Origin: Curtobacterium sp. MMLR14_010
GTDB lineage: Bacteria; Actinomycetota; Actinomycetes; Actinomycetales; Microbacteriaceae
Reading direction: 5' to 3'
DNA: 64,000 bases
NCBI RefSeq assembly: GCF_001865015.1
Contig: NZ_MJGV01000026.1
Coordinates: 111,935-175,934, forward strand
Under the pieces are notes generated by a model. It had not been told where the DNA came from. It was given only the letters and a program-made list of their open reading frames with translations, and made no database searches. Shown here in pieces: positions 10,613-19,404 of the stretch. Both the position numbers and the translations under genes were made by a program. Position 1 is the first letter of the stretch. Each line of letters begins with the position of its first letter.

Positions 10613-11707
10613 TCACCGTGAGGGATCGCGGAACCACCGGCTCGCGGTGCCGAACGCGTCGCAGACCGCCAGGGCCACGCCGTCGAGGGACACCGTCGCG
10701 AAGGACGCCGGGTCCGCAGGGTCGGTCCCGTCGGGCAGCGTCGAGGCCACCCCCGCCAGGACCCCGGTGCGTTCGAGCGCGATCCAGTGCACGCCCCACT
10801 CCGCCACGCGGTCGACGAACCGCTGCCGGTCCGCACCCTGCACGTAGACGAGGGTGCCCGCGGTCAGCACGACGGGCTCGCAGTCCGCGGGCAGCGCGTC
10901 CAGGGCGCGGTCCAGGTCGTCCGGCACGCGGCCGGTGATCCGGACGGGAGGCTCGTCCAGCGTCACGCGCGCCGCCTCGCGCATCAGAGCGACCCGGTCC
11001 GTCGCCTCGGGCGGGACGGCCTGCACCAGCCGGTCGAAGGCCCCGGGGACCCGCAGGTCGACGGGGTGCGGGTCGAGGGCCACCCGCCCGCCGATGCGGA
11101 TGGCAGCGGTCGACGGCGCCGGCACCGTTCCCCACGCGTCCGCGGTCAGCCGGAGCGACGGTTCCGCGGGCGCGGTGTGCATCCGCACGAGCTCGGATCG
11201 CGCCCCGCTGTGCCCGTCGCGCCCCCGTGTGTCGGGGCGCGACGACCGCACGAGGGCGCGATCGTCATCGCCGTCGGCGTCGTGCACACGGAGGTCGAGC
11301 GTCACCCGGTCCGGGAACGAGCACAGGCTCGCCGCGGCACCGACGTCGACCAGGCCGATCGGCCGCGCAGCGGCAGCGGCGAGTGCCGCGAACACCGGCA
11401 CCAGCGGACCGAGCCGCCGCGGGTCGTTGGCCTGCACCGTGGCGGAGGTGAGGGCCGCGACCAGGGCGGGGCGGGCCTCCCGTCCGAGTGCGCGGAGCGC
11501 GGCCGGGTCCGATGGGTCCGCACCCAGGCCGCGTGCGACCGCGAAGACCAGCTCGGGCTGCCGCTGCGTCGGCGGCACCGCGTCGAGGAGCGCGACGAGG
11601 TCGTCGTCGAGCGACCGGGCCCAGGCGGCGTACGTCGGCGAGACGTCCGCGACCCGGTCGGCGTAGGCGCCGTAGCGCTCCCGCGTCGACGGCGGCGAGG
11701 TGCTCAT
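10613..11707 (-). CDS. DUF2332 family protein
   Basis: 364 residues from the ATG at 11707, which overlaps the stop of the upstream acetyltransferase gene (ATGA). It matches actinobacterial DUF2332 proteins: an N-terminal helical region (YGAYADRVADVSPTYAAWA), the segment IGLVDVGAAASLCSFPDRV that resembles a methyltransferase glycine-rich loop, and a C-terminal block ending FGTASRWFRDPSR. The function is unknown; a SAM-dependent activity is only a guess. An in-frame extension running 104 codons further upstream lies inside the acetyltransferase gene and is not real. Confidence 0.8.
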   Translation of the reverse strand: MSTSPPSTRERYGAYADRVADVSPTYAAWARSLDDDLVALLDAVPPTQRQPELVFAVARGLGADPSDPAALRALGREARPALVAALTSATVQANDPRRLGPLVPVFAALAAAAARPIGLVDVGAAASLCSFPDRVTLDLRVHDADGDDDRALVRSSRPDTRGRDGHSGARSELVRMHTAPAEPSLRLTADAWGTVPAPSTAAIRIGGRVALDPHPVDLRVPGAFDRLVQAVPPEATDRVALMREAARVTLDEPPVRITGRVPDDLDRALDALPADCEPVVLTAGTLVYVQGADRQRFVDRVAEWGVHWIALERTGVLAGVASTLPDGTDPADPASFATVSLDGVALAVCDAFGTASRWFRDPSR

Positions 11708-12177
11708 GCGCCGGGGCGGTACATGCCGACGTGGGTGATACCGGCCTCGACGTACGGCGCCCCGAAGCGGACGAACCCGTGGCGTTCGTAGAGCCCGGCG
11801 ACGTACTCCTGGGCGTGCAGGACGACCGGGTCGTGGCCGTGCTCGGTCAGGACGGCAGCGACGAGCCCGCTCGCGATGCCGGCGCCGCGGTGGTCGGGGT
11901 GGGTGGCGACGCGGCCGACCACCCACGCCGGGGCTGCCGCGTCCACTGGGTGTTCCTCGTCCGCAGCGGGACGGATCAGGCGGAGGTACCCGACCGCATC
12001 GGCCTCGGTTCCGAACCACCAGTGCTCGGTGTCGGGCTCGCGGTCGCGGCCGTCGAAGTCCTCGGCCGAGACGTGTTGTTCCAACGCGAACACCCGATTC
12101 CGCAACCGGACGATGCCGTACAGTTCGTCCGTCGTCAGGCGGTCCCAGCGGGTGCGGTGCACGGAATGTCTGGACAT
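11704..12177 (-). CDS. ElaA-like GNAT N-acetyltransferase
   Basis: 157 residues. It resembles E. coli ElaA: WDRLTTDELYGIVRLRNRVF then EQHVSAEDFDGRD at the N terminus. The acetyl-CoA loop of GNAT enzymes appears as VATHPDHRGAGIASGL, followed by LHAQEYVAGLYERHGFVRFG. The substrate is unknown. On the minus strand a TAAACT -10-like hexamer lies 7 nt before the ATG, suggesting a leaderless mRNA. It is divergent from msrB and overlaps DUF2332 by 4 bp. Confidence 0.87.
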   Translation of the reverse strand: MSRHSVHRTRWDRLTTDELYGIVRLRNRVFALEQHVSAEDFDGRDREPDTEHWWFGTEADAVGYLRLIRPAADEEHPVDAAAPAWVVGRVATHPDHRGAGIASGLVAAVLTEHGHDPVVLHAQEYVAGLYERHGFVRFGAPYVEAGITHVGMYRPGA

Positions 12178-12232
12178 CGCGGCGAGTTTACCGAAGAGGC
12201 CGACATCCACGGCTGGAAAGCAGGAGGAACCC

Positions 12233-12637
12233 ATGGCACACAACGTCGAGAAGACAGACGCCGAGTGGCGCGCGGAGCTCTCCCCCGAGCAGTACGCCGT
12301 CCTGCGGCAGGCCGGCACGGAGCGCCCCTGGACCGGTGAGCTCCTGGACGAGGAACGCGCCGGCATCTACACCTGTGCGGCGTGCAACGCGGAGCTGTTC
12401 AAGAGCGGCACGAAGTTCGACTCCGGCTGCGGCTGGCCGTCGTTCTACGAGTCGGTGGACCCCGAGGCGGTCACGCTCATCGAGGACCGCTCGCTCGGCA
12501 TGGCCCGCACCGAGGTCCGCTGCGCGAACTGCGGCTCGCACCTCGGGCACGTGTTCCCGGACGGCTTCGGCACCCCCACCGGTGACCGGTACTGCATGAA
12601 CTCGCTGTCGCTGAACTTCTCCGCGAAGAGCGAGTGA
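12233..12637 (+). CDS. msrB: Peptide-methionine (R)-S-oxide reductase MsrB
   Basis: 134 residues. It reduces methionine-R-sulfoxide in proteins, using thioredoxin. The four zinc cysteines are C48, C51, C97 and C100, the catalytic Cys is C121 (DRYCMNSLSL), and C66 (DSGCGWPSF) is the usual resolving position. The ATG at 12233 follows a consensus AGGAGG. Full length; a hairpin terminator follows 6 bp beyond the stop. Confidence 0.97.
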   Translation: MAHNVEKTDAEWRAELSPEQYAVLRQAGTERPWTGELLDEERAGIYTCAACNAELFKSGTKFDSGCGWPSFYESVDPEAVTLIEDRSLGMARTEVRCANCGSHLGHVFPDGFGTPTGDRYCMNSLSLNFSAKSE

Positions 12638-12643
12638 GCCCCC

Positions 12644-12672
12644 GACGCCCTCGTTGGTACGATGAGGGCGTC
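12644..12672 (+). terminator. Terminator of msrB overlapping tRNA promoter
   Basis: GACGCCCTC (12644-12652) pairs with GAGGGCGTC (12664-12672). The 11-nt loop contains TACGAT, the likely -10 of tRNA-Thr, so terminator and promoter share sequence. Confidence 0.65.
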
Positions 12673-12673
12673 A

Positions 12674-12749
12674 GCCAGCATGGCGCAATTGGTAGCGCAC
12701 CGTACTTGTAATACGGGGGTTGCGGGTTCAAGTCCCGCTGCTGGCCCCA
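12674..12749 (+). tRNA. tRNA-Thr (anticodon TGT)
   Basis: Cloverleaf: acceptor GCCAGCA with TGCTGGC, D arm, anticodon stem CCGTA/TACGG with loop CTTGTAA (anticodon TGT, reads ACA), and T arm GCGGG/CCCGC. The gene encodes its own CCA at 12747-12749. The likely -10, TACGAT, is 11 nt upstream. Confidence 0.96.
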
Positions 12750-12770
12750 GATCTGTTCGCCACTCCGGCC

Positions 12771-14210
12771 TCACTTCCGGATGGCGAGTCCTGTTCCGTC
12801 GCGCACGACCTCGCCGTCGGGGATCCACACGACGACCCGGTCGAGTCGCACCCGCTCGAACGAGGACCGCTGCGTCTCGAGCAGGGACTGCACCTCGGGC
12901 GGCAGCGGGAAACGCCGGTCCGTCCCCACGACGATCGCCACGAACGGGGCATCGACCACGTCCCGCACGCCCCGCGACCCGACGTACTGGTCGTAGTCGC
13001 TCGGCGTGATCGCCCCGAAGAAGATCCGCCCGCTGCCAACGCCTTCGTGCCGGAGCAGCGGCAGCAGTCGTGCGACGCCGGTCGACCGGGTCTCCCAGAC
13101 GGTCTTCGCCAGCGGTGCGCTGCCGACCACGGCCGCGACGACGAGGAGCGACGCCGCAGCCGCCGTGAGTCGCCGCGGCGGGAGGGCGGCGAGTCGCGCG
13201 AAGCCGATGGCGGCGAGCAGCACGATGAACGGCATCCACGCCGAGTAGTACGTCGGCAGGGCGATCTTCGCGGCCACCGTGTAGAACACCGCGAGCAGCA
13301 CGAGCGGCACCGCGACGAACACCACGAGGCGTCCCGGTCGCAGGACCACCGCGAGCAGCACCCCGATGCCGAGGACGACGAGCACGGGTGCGCCGACGCC
13401 GTGCTCGAGGTACCAGGCGTTCGCCCACCACGGTGCGAACTGGTACGTCCGCCCGTCGATCTGCGCCAGGTGGCCGTTGCGGTTCTGCCCCTCCTGGAAC
13501 TCGAGCATGTACGTGACCGCGGACCGGATGCCCATCGGCGCGTACAGCGCGACCACGGTGACCACGAACACCGCGAGCCAGACCGCCCCGCCCACCACGA
13601 GTGCCCGCCACCGGCCGAACAGCACGGGGGCGAGCAGGAACGCCGGCAGGAGCACGAGCGTCGATGCCTTCGACGTGACCGACGCCGCCATCAGCACCGC
13701 GGACAGCGGCAGCCACCAGGAGCGGTCGGTCCGCACCCACATCCAGACCGCGAACAGCGCGGCGAGCGCGAAGAAGACCATCACCGGGTCGAGCAGCGCG
13801 ACGCGGTCGATGCGCGCACCGGCGCCACCGCGTGGGGTCAGCGTCCAGAGGGCCGCGGCGCCGTAGCCGGCCCAGAAGCCGATCTCCGTGCGCAGCCAGA
13901 GGAACAGGACGCCCGCGCCGAGCACGACCAGCACGCCGACGAGGACTCGTGGGGCGGTGGCTCCCTCGCCGAACACGAGCTGGGCCAGGCCGAAGAGGTA
14001 CTTCGCGGTCGGCGGGTGCTCACGGTTCTGGTCGAACGCCCCGTGCACGTAGGCCAGGCCCGCCTTGACGTAGGTGGCCTCGTCGCCGCCGACGTTCTCC
14101 GCGCTGATCCGCCAGAAGCACTGGTAGGCGGTGGCGATCGCGAGGAGCACGAGCGCGGTACCACGGACCCAGGCCCGCTGGAAGGGGCCCTGGAGGTCGC
14201 GGGTCTGCAC
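12771..14210 (-). CDS. GT39-like membrane glycosyltransferase
   Basis: 479 residues with about ten hydrophobic helices. It looks like the ArnT/PMT (GT39/GT83) group, which moves sugars from polyprenyl-phosphate carriers to acceptors on the outer face of the membrane. The acidic loop after helix 1 (GGDEATYVKAGLAYVHG) and the following EHPPTAKYLFG are the usual substrate-binding signature; a soluble C-terminal part (about 400-479) follows. The start is GTG at 14210, with a TAGGAT -10-like hexamer exactly 6 nt upstream, which implies a leaderless mRNA. The acceptor is unknown; protein or wall-polymer glycosylation is inferred. It ends 21 bp from the convergent tRNA-Thr. Confidence 0.83.
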   Translation of the reverse strand: MQTRDLQGPFQRAWVRGTALVLLAIATAYQCFWRISAENVGGDEATYVKAGLAYVHGAFDQNREHPPTAKYLFGLAQLVFGEGATAPRVLVGVLVVLGAGVLFLWLRTEIGFWAGYGAAALWTLTPRGGAGARIDRVALLDPVMVFFALAALFAVWMWVRTDRSWWLPLSAVLMAASVTSKASTLVLLPAFLLAPVLFGRWRALVVGGAVWLAVFVVTVVALYAPMGIRSAVTYMLEFQEGQNRNGHLAQIDGRTYQFAPWWANAWYLEHGVGAPVLVVLGIGVLLAVVLRPGRLVVFVAVPLVLLAVFYTVAAKIALPTYYSAWMPFIVLLAAIGFARLAALPPRRLTAAAASLLVVAAVVGSAPLAKTVWETRSTGVARLLPLLRHEGVGSGRIFFGAITPSDYDQYVGSRGVRDVVDAPFVAIVVGTDRRFPLPPEVQSLLETQRSSFERVRLDRVVVWIPDGEVVRDGTGLAIRK

Positions 14211-14234
14211 TCCGAGATCCTACGGGAGCGAAGC

Positions 14235-14266
14235 GAAGGCCCGAGCGACATGTCGCTCGGGCCTTC
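14235..14266. terminator. Perfect 32-bp palindrome
   Basis: GAAGGCCCGAGCGACA and its exact reverse complement, with no unpaired centre. It lies between the aldo/keto reductase gene and the GT39-like gene, both on the minus strand. It could end transcription reading through from the reductase. Confidence 0.6.
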
Positions 14267-14395
14267 GGCGCAGGTGGAACACGGATCAGGGGGCGTTCCG
14301 GCGCTCGGCGCGGTAACCAGCCGGCCGTACCAGGATGATGACACTGCACCGAGGGGCTTGTGAAGACGTCCGAGGCGACCTCGCGGCTTCCCGCA

Positions 14396-14436
14396 CCGAT
14401 CCCGCAGCCGGCGTCCAGCGTCGACTGCGGGATCGG
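14396..14436 (-). terminator. Terminator of aldo/keto reductase gene
   Basis: CCGATCCCGCAG (14396-14407) pairs perfectly with 14425-14436 across a 17-nt loop, 10 bp past the reductase stop. The 14267-14395 stretch beyond it holds no gene I can support. Confidence 0.65.
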
Positions 14437-14446
14437 CGGTGGCGGG

Positions 14447-15478
14447 TCAGCGTCCGCCGGCGATCTTCCGCTCGCGCTGTGCGACACCGGCGGTGCCGTA
14501 CGGGTAGTCGTCGATGCGCGGTGCGCTGGCGTCCGTGAGCGCCTGGAGCTCCGCGTCATCGAGCACCAGGTCGGCAGCGCCGAGGTTGTCGGCGAGCTGG
14601 TCGAGCGTGCGGACGCCGAGGATGACGCTCGTCACGGCCGGACGGGCGAGCAGCCAGGCGAGGGCGACCTGCGAGCGCGAGGCCTCGTGCGCGTCCGCCA
14701 CCCTGGAGAGGACGTCGAGCACCTCCCACGTGCGCTCGTCGGAGTTCCGGGCCTGCCAGGCCTCCATGCCGCGCTCGGGGTTCTCGCCGAGGCGGGTCGC
14801 ACCGGTCGGGGCCTCGTCGCGCTGGTACTTGCCGGACAGCCAGCCGCCGGCGAGCGGGGACCACGGCAGCAGGCCGATGCCGGCGTCGAGGCAGGCGGGC
14901 ACGACCTCGTGCTCGATGTCGCGGACCAGCAGGTTGTACTGCGGCTGCAGCGTCACGGGCGGCGCGAAGTGGTGGGCCTTCGCTTCGTAGACGGCCTTCG
15001 TGACCTGGTACCCGAGGTAGTTCGAGAACCCGTAGGAGCCGATCTTGCCCGCGGAGACGGCGTCGTCGAGGAAGCGCAGGGTCTCCTCGATCGGGGTCAG
15101 GGCGTCCCACGCGTGCATCTGGTAGAGGTCGATGTGCTCGACGCCGAGCCGGTCCAGCGAGGCGTCGAGTGCCAGGCGGAGGTGGCGGCGCGAGAGCCCG
15201 AGGTCGTTCGGACCGTCGCCCTGGGGGAACCGGCCCTTCGTGGCGAGGACCACCTGCGCGGCCTCGGTCGGGTGCGACGACAGCCAGCGCCCGATGATGC
15301 GCTCCGACTCGTTGCCGGAGTACACGTCCGCCGTGTCGACCAGGGTGCCGCCGGCCGCGACGAACGCGTCGAGGATGGCGTGTGAGGTGGCTTCGTCGGC
15401 TTCGCTGCCGAAGGTCATGGTGCCGAGGGTCAGGGTGGACACCGCTGTCCCGCTGTTCCCGAGGGTTCTGAATTCCAT
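14447..15478 (-). CDS. Aldo/keto reductase
   Basis: 343 residues, an NADPH-dependent TIM-barrel oxidoreductase. The catalytic tetrad is visible: Asp in VDTADVY, Tyr in the same motif, Lys in VLATKGRF and His in DLYQMHAWD. The cofactor-binding end (VILGVRTLDQLADNL) is intact. It resembles the YajO/IolS type rather than the AKR1 steroid type; the substrate cannot be told. The ATG at 15478 begins MEFRTLGNSG, the usual family start, and a TAGCGT hexamer 7 nt upstream fits a leaderless promoter. Confidence 0.92.
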   Translation of the reverse strand: MEFRTLGNSGTAVSTLTLGTMTFGSEADEATSHAILDAFVAAGGTLVDTADVYSGNESERIIGRWLSSHPTEAAQVVLATKGRFPQGDGPNDLGLSRRHLRLALDASLDRLGVEHIDLYQMHAWDALTPIEETLRFLDDAVSAGKIGSYGFSNYLGYQVTKAVYEAKAHHFAPPVTLQPQYNLLVRDIEHEVVPACLDAGIGLLPWSPLAGGWLSGKYQRDEAPTGATRLGENPERGMEAWQARNSDERTWEVLDVLSRVADAHEASRSQVALAWLLARPAVTSVILGVRTLDQLADNLGAADLVLDDAELQALTDASAPRIDDYPYGTAGVAQRERKIAGGR

Positions 15479-15532
15479 GGCGCGGACGCTACGCCCGGGT
15501 GCCCGGCAGTCGAGAGGGCCTGGCAGTACCCG

Positions 15533-16318
15533 TCACAGCCCCTGTCCGAGGAACGCGATCGCCGCCTCGCGGAACGGCCGCGACGTCGGGGCATTGAAGT
15601 GGTTGCGCCCCGGGATCTCGAAGAACGAGGCGTTCGGCGCGGCCTCAGCCAGGCGCACGGCGCTGTCCCGGATGCCGTCCTCGCTGCCCGCCGCCATCAG
15701 GATCGGCTGCGCGGGGGCGTTCGCCGGCGTCGGTTCGATGCTGTTCCGCATGCCCTCGACCATCGCCACGAGGGCCCCGAGGTCGTTGCCCTCGACGCCG
15801 GCCGCCATCGTGAGGTAGCCGTTCGTCACGCGGTCCTCGACCGGGGTGCCGTCGGTGATGAACGCCCGTGCCTGGTCGACCCGCACGCGCCGCATCGGGT
15901 CGGCGTCCGGGATGCCGCCGAAGACGGCTCGGCTGATCCGGTCGGGCAGGCGTTCGGCGGTGTGCCAGCCGACGCGGGCGCCGAGCGAGTAGCCGAGGAA
16001 GGCGACGTCGTCGAGCAGGTACGTGTCGATCACCGCGATGACGTCCGCCACGAGCAGGTCCATCGAGTAGGCGCTCGGCTCGTGCGGCTTCGACGACGCC
16101 CCGTGCCCGCGCTGGTCGAGCGCGACGACGCGGTACCCGGCCCGGACGAGGTCGCGGGTCCACCCGGACGCGTGCCAGTTCAGCACGGCCCCGGAGGCGA
16201 ACCCGTGCACGGCCACGACGACGGGCGCGTCCTGGTCGCCGAAGTCGTACGTGGCGATCGATCGACCGTCCGGCGACATCACGGCGCGGGGTCGGGGAGC
16301 GGCGGGGACGAGTGACAT
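15533..16318 (-). CDS. Alpha/beta hydrolase
   Basis: 261 residues. The oxyanion HGFASG motif, the nucleophile elbow GYSLGA (Ser), a downstream Asp (GSEDGIRDS) and the C-terminal His (GRNHFNAP) form the catalytic triad. No lipase-type lid is obvious. The substrate is unknown; esterase or small-molecule hydrolase. The ATG at 16318 was chosen because the hydrolase fold begins about 20 residues later, and a TACCCT hexamer lies 8 nt upstream. It is divergent from the NAD(P)HX epimerase gene with only 24 bp between starts. Confidence 0.9.
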   Translation of the reverse strand: MSLVPAAPRPRAVMSPDGRSIATYDFGDQDAPVVVAVHGFASGAVLNWHASGWTRDLVRAGYRVVALDQRGHGASSKPHEPSAYSMDLLVADVIAVIDTYLLDDVAFLGYSLGARVGWHTAERLPDRISRAVFGGIPDADPMRRVRVDQARAFITDGTPVEDRVTNGYLTMAAGVEGNDLGALVAMVEGMRNSIEPTPANAPAQPILMAAGSEDGIRDSAVRLAEAAPNASFFEIPGRNHFNAPTSRPFREAAIAFLGQGL

Positions 16319-16342
16319 GGCTTCCCAGGGTATCCGGGCACT

Positions 16343-17122
16343 GTGGACCGCATGGACGGCTACGGCGGCGATCAGATCCGGGCGGCCGAGCGGCCTCACC
16401 TCGACGCGGGGGAACCGCTCATGCAGCGGGCGGCCGACGGCTTGGCCACCATCGTCGGCGCACTGCTCGACGACCCGGCCGAACGGCCCGGCGACGGACC
16501 CGGCACGGTCCTGCTCCTCGTCGGCAGCGGCGACAACGGCGGCGACGCCCTCTTCGCCGGCGCGCGGCTCGCGGCCGCCGGCCGGACCGTCGAGGTGGTC
16601 CGGGTCGGCAGTCGGGTGCACGAGGCGGGGCTGGCTGCCGCCCTGGAGGCCGGGTGCAGCCTCCTGGGCGAGCCATCCGGACCCGAGACGGGCGCCTCCG
16701 GTGCCGGTGCCTCGGACATCCTGCGGGCTGCGGTGCCGACGGATGCCGACCGTCTGGCGGCGGTCACGACCGAGGCGGCGCTCCGCGCCGACCTGGTGCT
16801 CGACGCGATCCTCGGCATCGGGGTGTCCGGACCGTCCGCGCTCCGCTCCCCCGCGCGGGAGTGCGTGCACGCCATCCGGGAACTCGCACGCGACCAGCGG
16901 GCGCCGTTCGTCGTCGCGGTGGACGTGCCGAGCGGCATCGACGTCGACGCCGGCGGCATCGCGGACGACCACGTCCTGCACGCCGACGTCACGGTGACGT
17001 TCGGCGGCGTGAAGGCCGGGCTGCTGCGCGGGCCGGCCGCGACCCTCGCCGGACGGATCGAGCTCGTCGACGTGGGGATCGCGGCCGACCTCGCGGGCAT
17101 GGAACCGCTCATCCGGACCTGA
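16343..17122 (+). CDS. NAD(P)H-hydrate epimerase, YjeF N-terminal domain only
   Basis: 259 residues. It interconverts the R and S epimers of damaged NAD(P)H hydrates for repair. The motif GSGDNGGDALFAG binds the nucleotide and VDVPSGIDVDAG carries the catalytic Asp region. The ADP/ATP-dependent dehydratase (YjeF C-terminal) domain, fused in many bacteria, is absent, so that enzyme must be encoded elsewhere. The start is GTG at 16343 or ATG at 16352; the difference is three residues. A 24-bp tandem pair (GACGGCCTCGTCGCCAGGCC type) follows the stop. Confidence 0.88.
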   Translation: MDRMDGYGGDQIRAAERPHLDAGEPLMQRAADGLATIVGALLDDPAERPGDGPGTVLLLVGSGDNGGDALFAGARLAAAGRTVEVVRVGSRVHEAGLAAALEAGCSLLGEPSGPETGASGAGASDILRAAVPTDADRLAAVTTEAALRADLVLDAILGIGVSGPSALRSPARECVHAIRELARDQRAPFVVAVDVPSGIDVDAGGIADDHVLHADVTVTFGGVKAGLLRGPAATLAGRIELVDVGIAADLAGMEPLIRT

Positions 17123-17178
17123 CCGACGGCCTCGTCGCCAGGCCTCCCGACGGACTCGTCGCCAGGCCTGCCCGCGGG

Positions 17179-18120
17179 TCAGATGCCGCCGGCGTCCACC
17201 CCGTCCTCGACGTCACCGCGGGCTTCGAGCCAGGTGTCGACGAAGTGGCGGTAGTTGGCCGCGATGAGGCCCTCCGCCGCCTCGGTGTCGAGGCCCTCGC
17301 GGACCACGTCCTCGAGCGGCTCCTCCCAGTTGCTCCGGCCGATCGCGAACCCGACGAAGCCGTCGACCGGTGCCGCGGTGCGCAGCCAGTGGTCGAGCTG
17401 CTCCTCGGGGGCGTCGCGGCCGAGGACGATGCACTGCACCGAGTCCCGGCCGTCGCGGCGGGCGGTGGCGACGACGCGCTCGGCGTCCTCGGTGCGGTCG
17501 AGGCCCTCGAGCTTCCACACGTCGGCCTCGACCCCGTGGTCCTGCAGGTACTCGAGCACCTGCACGACGAGGTCCGGGCGGAGGTCGCGGTCGTAGTCCT
17601 CCACCGATGCCTGCTGCTCGTCGGTGCCGGGGACGAGCAGTTCGACGAGGAACGGGCGGCCGGCGTCGCGCAGCGCGGTGGCCACCTCGGCGAGGTCCGC
17701 GGCCTGCTGCGCGCGCTTGTCAGCCTCGTACGCCGGGTTGTCGCGGACGAGCACCTTCACCCAGTCCGGGTCGAAGGAGTCGACGTGCGCCATCCAGTCG
17801 TCGCCGTACTCGAGCTCGAACCACTCCCGCCCTGACCGCTCGATCGGCATCGCGAGCTGCAGCCCGGCCTCCTTGACCAGACGGGCGACGTCGGCCCCGT
17901 AGAGCTCGTCGACGAGGACGCCCGTCCGCTCGCGGGACGCCCCGGCGGCGAGTGCCGTCAGGACCCCGCGGTAGACGAGCTGCTTGCCCGCGCGGACCCG
18001 TGCGGCCTCGGCCTCGTCGGCCGGCTCACCGCTGGACTCGTCGTAGGTGTGCTCGAGCAGCGACGAGCGCTGGTCCATCGCGAGCAGGAACAGGGGGTGA
18101 CGTTCATCGAGCTTCGGCAT
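17179..18120 (-). CDS. DUF2090 protein, 2-deoxy-5-keto-gluconate-6-P aldolase-like
   Basis: 313 residues. It resembles the DUF2090 aldolase domain found at the C terminus of some IolC proteins; that activity splits the last inositol-catabolism intermediate to dihydroxyacetone phosphate and malonic semialdehyde. The opening PLFLLAMDQRSSL matches the family, and a TIM-barrel pattern continues (GVLVDELYGADVA, VDGFVGFAIGRSNWEEPL). No other iol gene is nearby. It sits 24 bp after gldA with its own GGGAG ribosome site, so the two are probably one operon. The true substrate may be a related sugar-phosphate. Confidence 0.78.
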   Translation of the reverse strand: MPKLDERHPLFLLAMDQRSSLLEHTYDESSGEPADEAEAARVRAGKQLVYRGVLTALAAGASRERTGVLVDELYGADVARLVKEAGLQLAMPIERSGREWFELEYGDDWMAHVDSFDPDWVKVLVRDNPAYEADKRAQQAADLAEVATALRDAGRPFLVELLVPGTDEQQASVEDYDRDLRPDLVVQVLEYLQDHGVEADVWKLEGLDRTEDAERVVATARRDGRDSVQCIVLGRDAPEEQLDHWLRTAAPVDGFVGFAIGRSNWEEPLEDVVREGLDTEAAEGLIAANYRHFVDTWLEARGDVEDGVDAGGI

Positions 18121-18144
18121 GGTCCCGTCCTACTCCCCGTTCCG

Positions 18145-19290
18145 TCAGTGCTTCGCGACGTACCGCTCGGGCTCGGGCAGCCCGTGCGCGGCGCGGATGC
18201 TCCGGCTGAGCCCCTCGATCGCGACGAGGGCATCGACGACGAGCTCCGGGGTGACCGGGAACGGCATGTTGTGGATGGTCTCGCTCTCCACGGTGGCGGC
18301 GTCGGCGACCTCGCGGAGCACGTCGGTGTCGTCGACCGTCAGCCCGATCTCGGTGAGCGTGTTCGGCAGGCCGACCCGGGTCGTGAAGACGACGAAGTCC
18401 TCGATCTCCGCGGCGGGAGCGCCCTCCATCACGAGCTGCGCGAGCGTCCCGATGTTGACCTTCTGTCCGTGGGCCAGGCCGTGCGCCTGCGGGGCGGCGG
18501 TCAGACCGTTGTGGATCGCGTGCGCGGCCGCCAGCCCGCCGGACTCGAAGCCGAGGCCGGACAGCAGGGTGTTCGCCTCGACGACCTTCTCGAGCGCGGG
18601 CGTGACGACCTTCGCCTTCACGGCCTCGATCGCCTGCAGGGCGTTGTCGTGCAGCAGGTCCCAGGACAGCTGCGCGAGGGCGACGCCCGTCTCGGTCTGC
18701 CGTCCGCCCGCCATGGTGTCGGCGTTCGCGCGCTTGGCGGCCCGGGCCTCGACCCAGGTGGCCAGGGCGTCACCGATCCCGGCGACGAGGAACTGGACCG
18801 GGGCGTTCGCGACGAGCTGCGTGTCGATGAGCACGAGGTCCGGGTTGTGCGGGAAGAAGCGGTACTCGATGAACTCGCCCTCCTCGGAGTAGATCACCGC
18901 GAGCGCCGAGGTCGGGGCGTCGGTCGAGGCCGCCGTCGGGACGCTCGCCCAGCGGATGCCGGCGAGGTGTCCAGAGGCCTTGGCCGCGTCGATCGCCGAC
19001 CCGCCGCCGAGGCCCACGATGACGTCCGACTCGGTGGCACGGATGCGCTCGACCAGCTCGTCCACGGCGCCGGGAGTCGCGAACCGGCCGAAGCCGACGC
19101 GCTCGACCGGGAGGCCGGCGGCCTGGAAGCTCTCGGTGACCGCGGCCTCGACGATGCCCCACACGACGTCGTCGGCGACGATGAGCGGACGGGAGCCGAT
19201 CGGGGCGACGAACTCGCCGACGCGGGTGATCGCGCCGCGTCCCTGCACGTAGCGGGCGGGGCTCATCACGGTGGTGATGGGGGTGGCCAT
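18145..19290 (-). CDS. gldA: Glycerol dehydrogenase, iron-containing ADH family
   Basis: 381 residues. It oxidises glycerol to dihydroxyacetone with NAD+, or the reverse. The NAD loop is GLGGGSAIDAAK, and the metal ligands are Asp174 (GIGDALATW), His257 and His274 (HGLAHGQKV), matching GldA spacing. The segment PTAASTDAPTSALAVIYSE is characteristic of glycerol dehydrogenases. The ATG at 19290 was chosen over a much longer open frame that runs back through the divergent peptidase gene. It is first in an operon with the DUF2090 aldolase. No glycerol kinase or DHA kinase lies beside it. Confidence 0.9.
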   Translation of the reverse strand: MATPITTVMSPARYVQGRGAITRVGEFVAPIGSRPLIVADDVVWGIVEAAVTESFQAAGLPVERVGFGRFATPGAVDELVERIRATESDVIVGLGGGSAIDAAKASGHLAGIRWASVPTAASTDAPTSALAVIYSEEGEFIEYRFFPHNPDLVLIDTQLVANAPVQFLVAGIGDALATWVEARAAKRANADTMAGGRQTETGVALAQLSWDLLHDNALQAIEAVKAKVVTPALEKVVEANTLLSGLGFESGGLAAAHAIHNGLTAAPQAHGLAHGQKVNIGTLAQLVMEGAPAAEIEDFVVFTTRVGLPNTLTEIGLTVDDTDVLREVADAATVESETIHNMPFPVTPELVVDALVAIEGLSRSIRAAHGLPEPERYVAKH

Positions 19291-19404
19291 GGCTGTTCCT
19301 TCCGTCGCAGGGACCTGTCGTTGTGCGACAGGTGTCGGCTGCTCCCGACACCGCCGACGGTACGCGGCGCACCACAACGCCCGGTGATCCGTACATTCGT
19401 CAGC

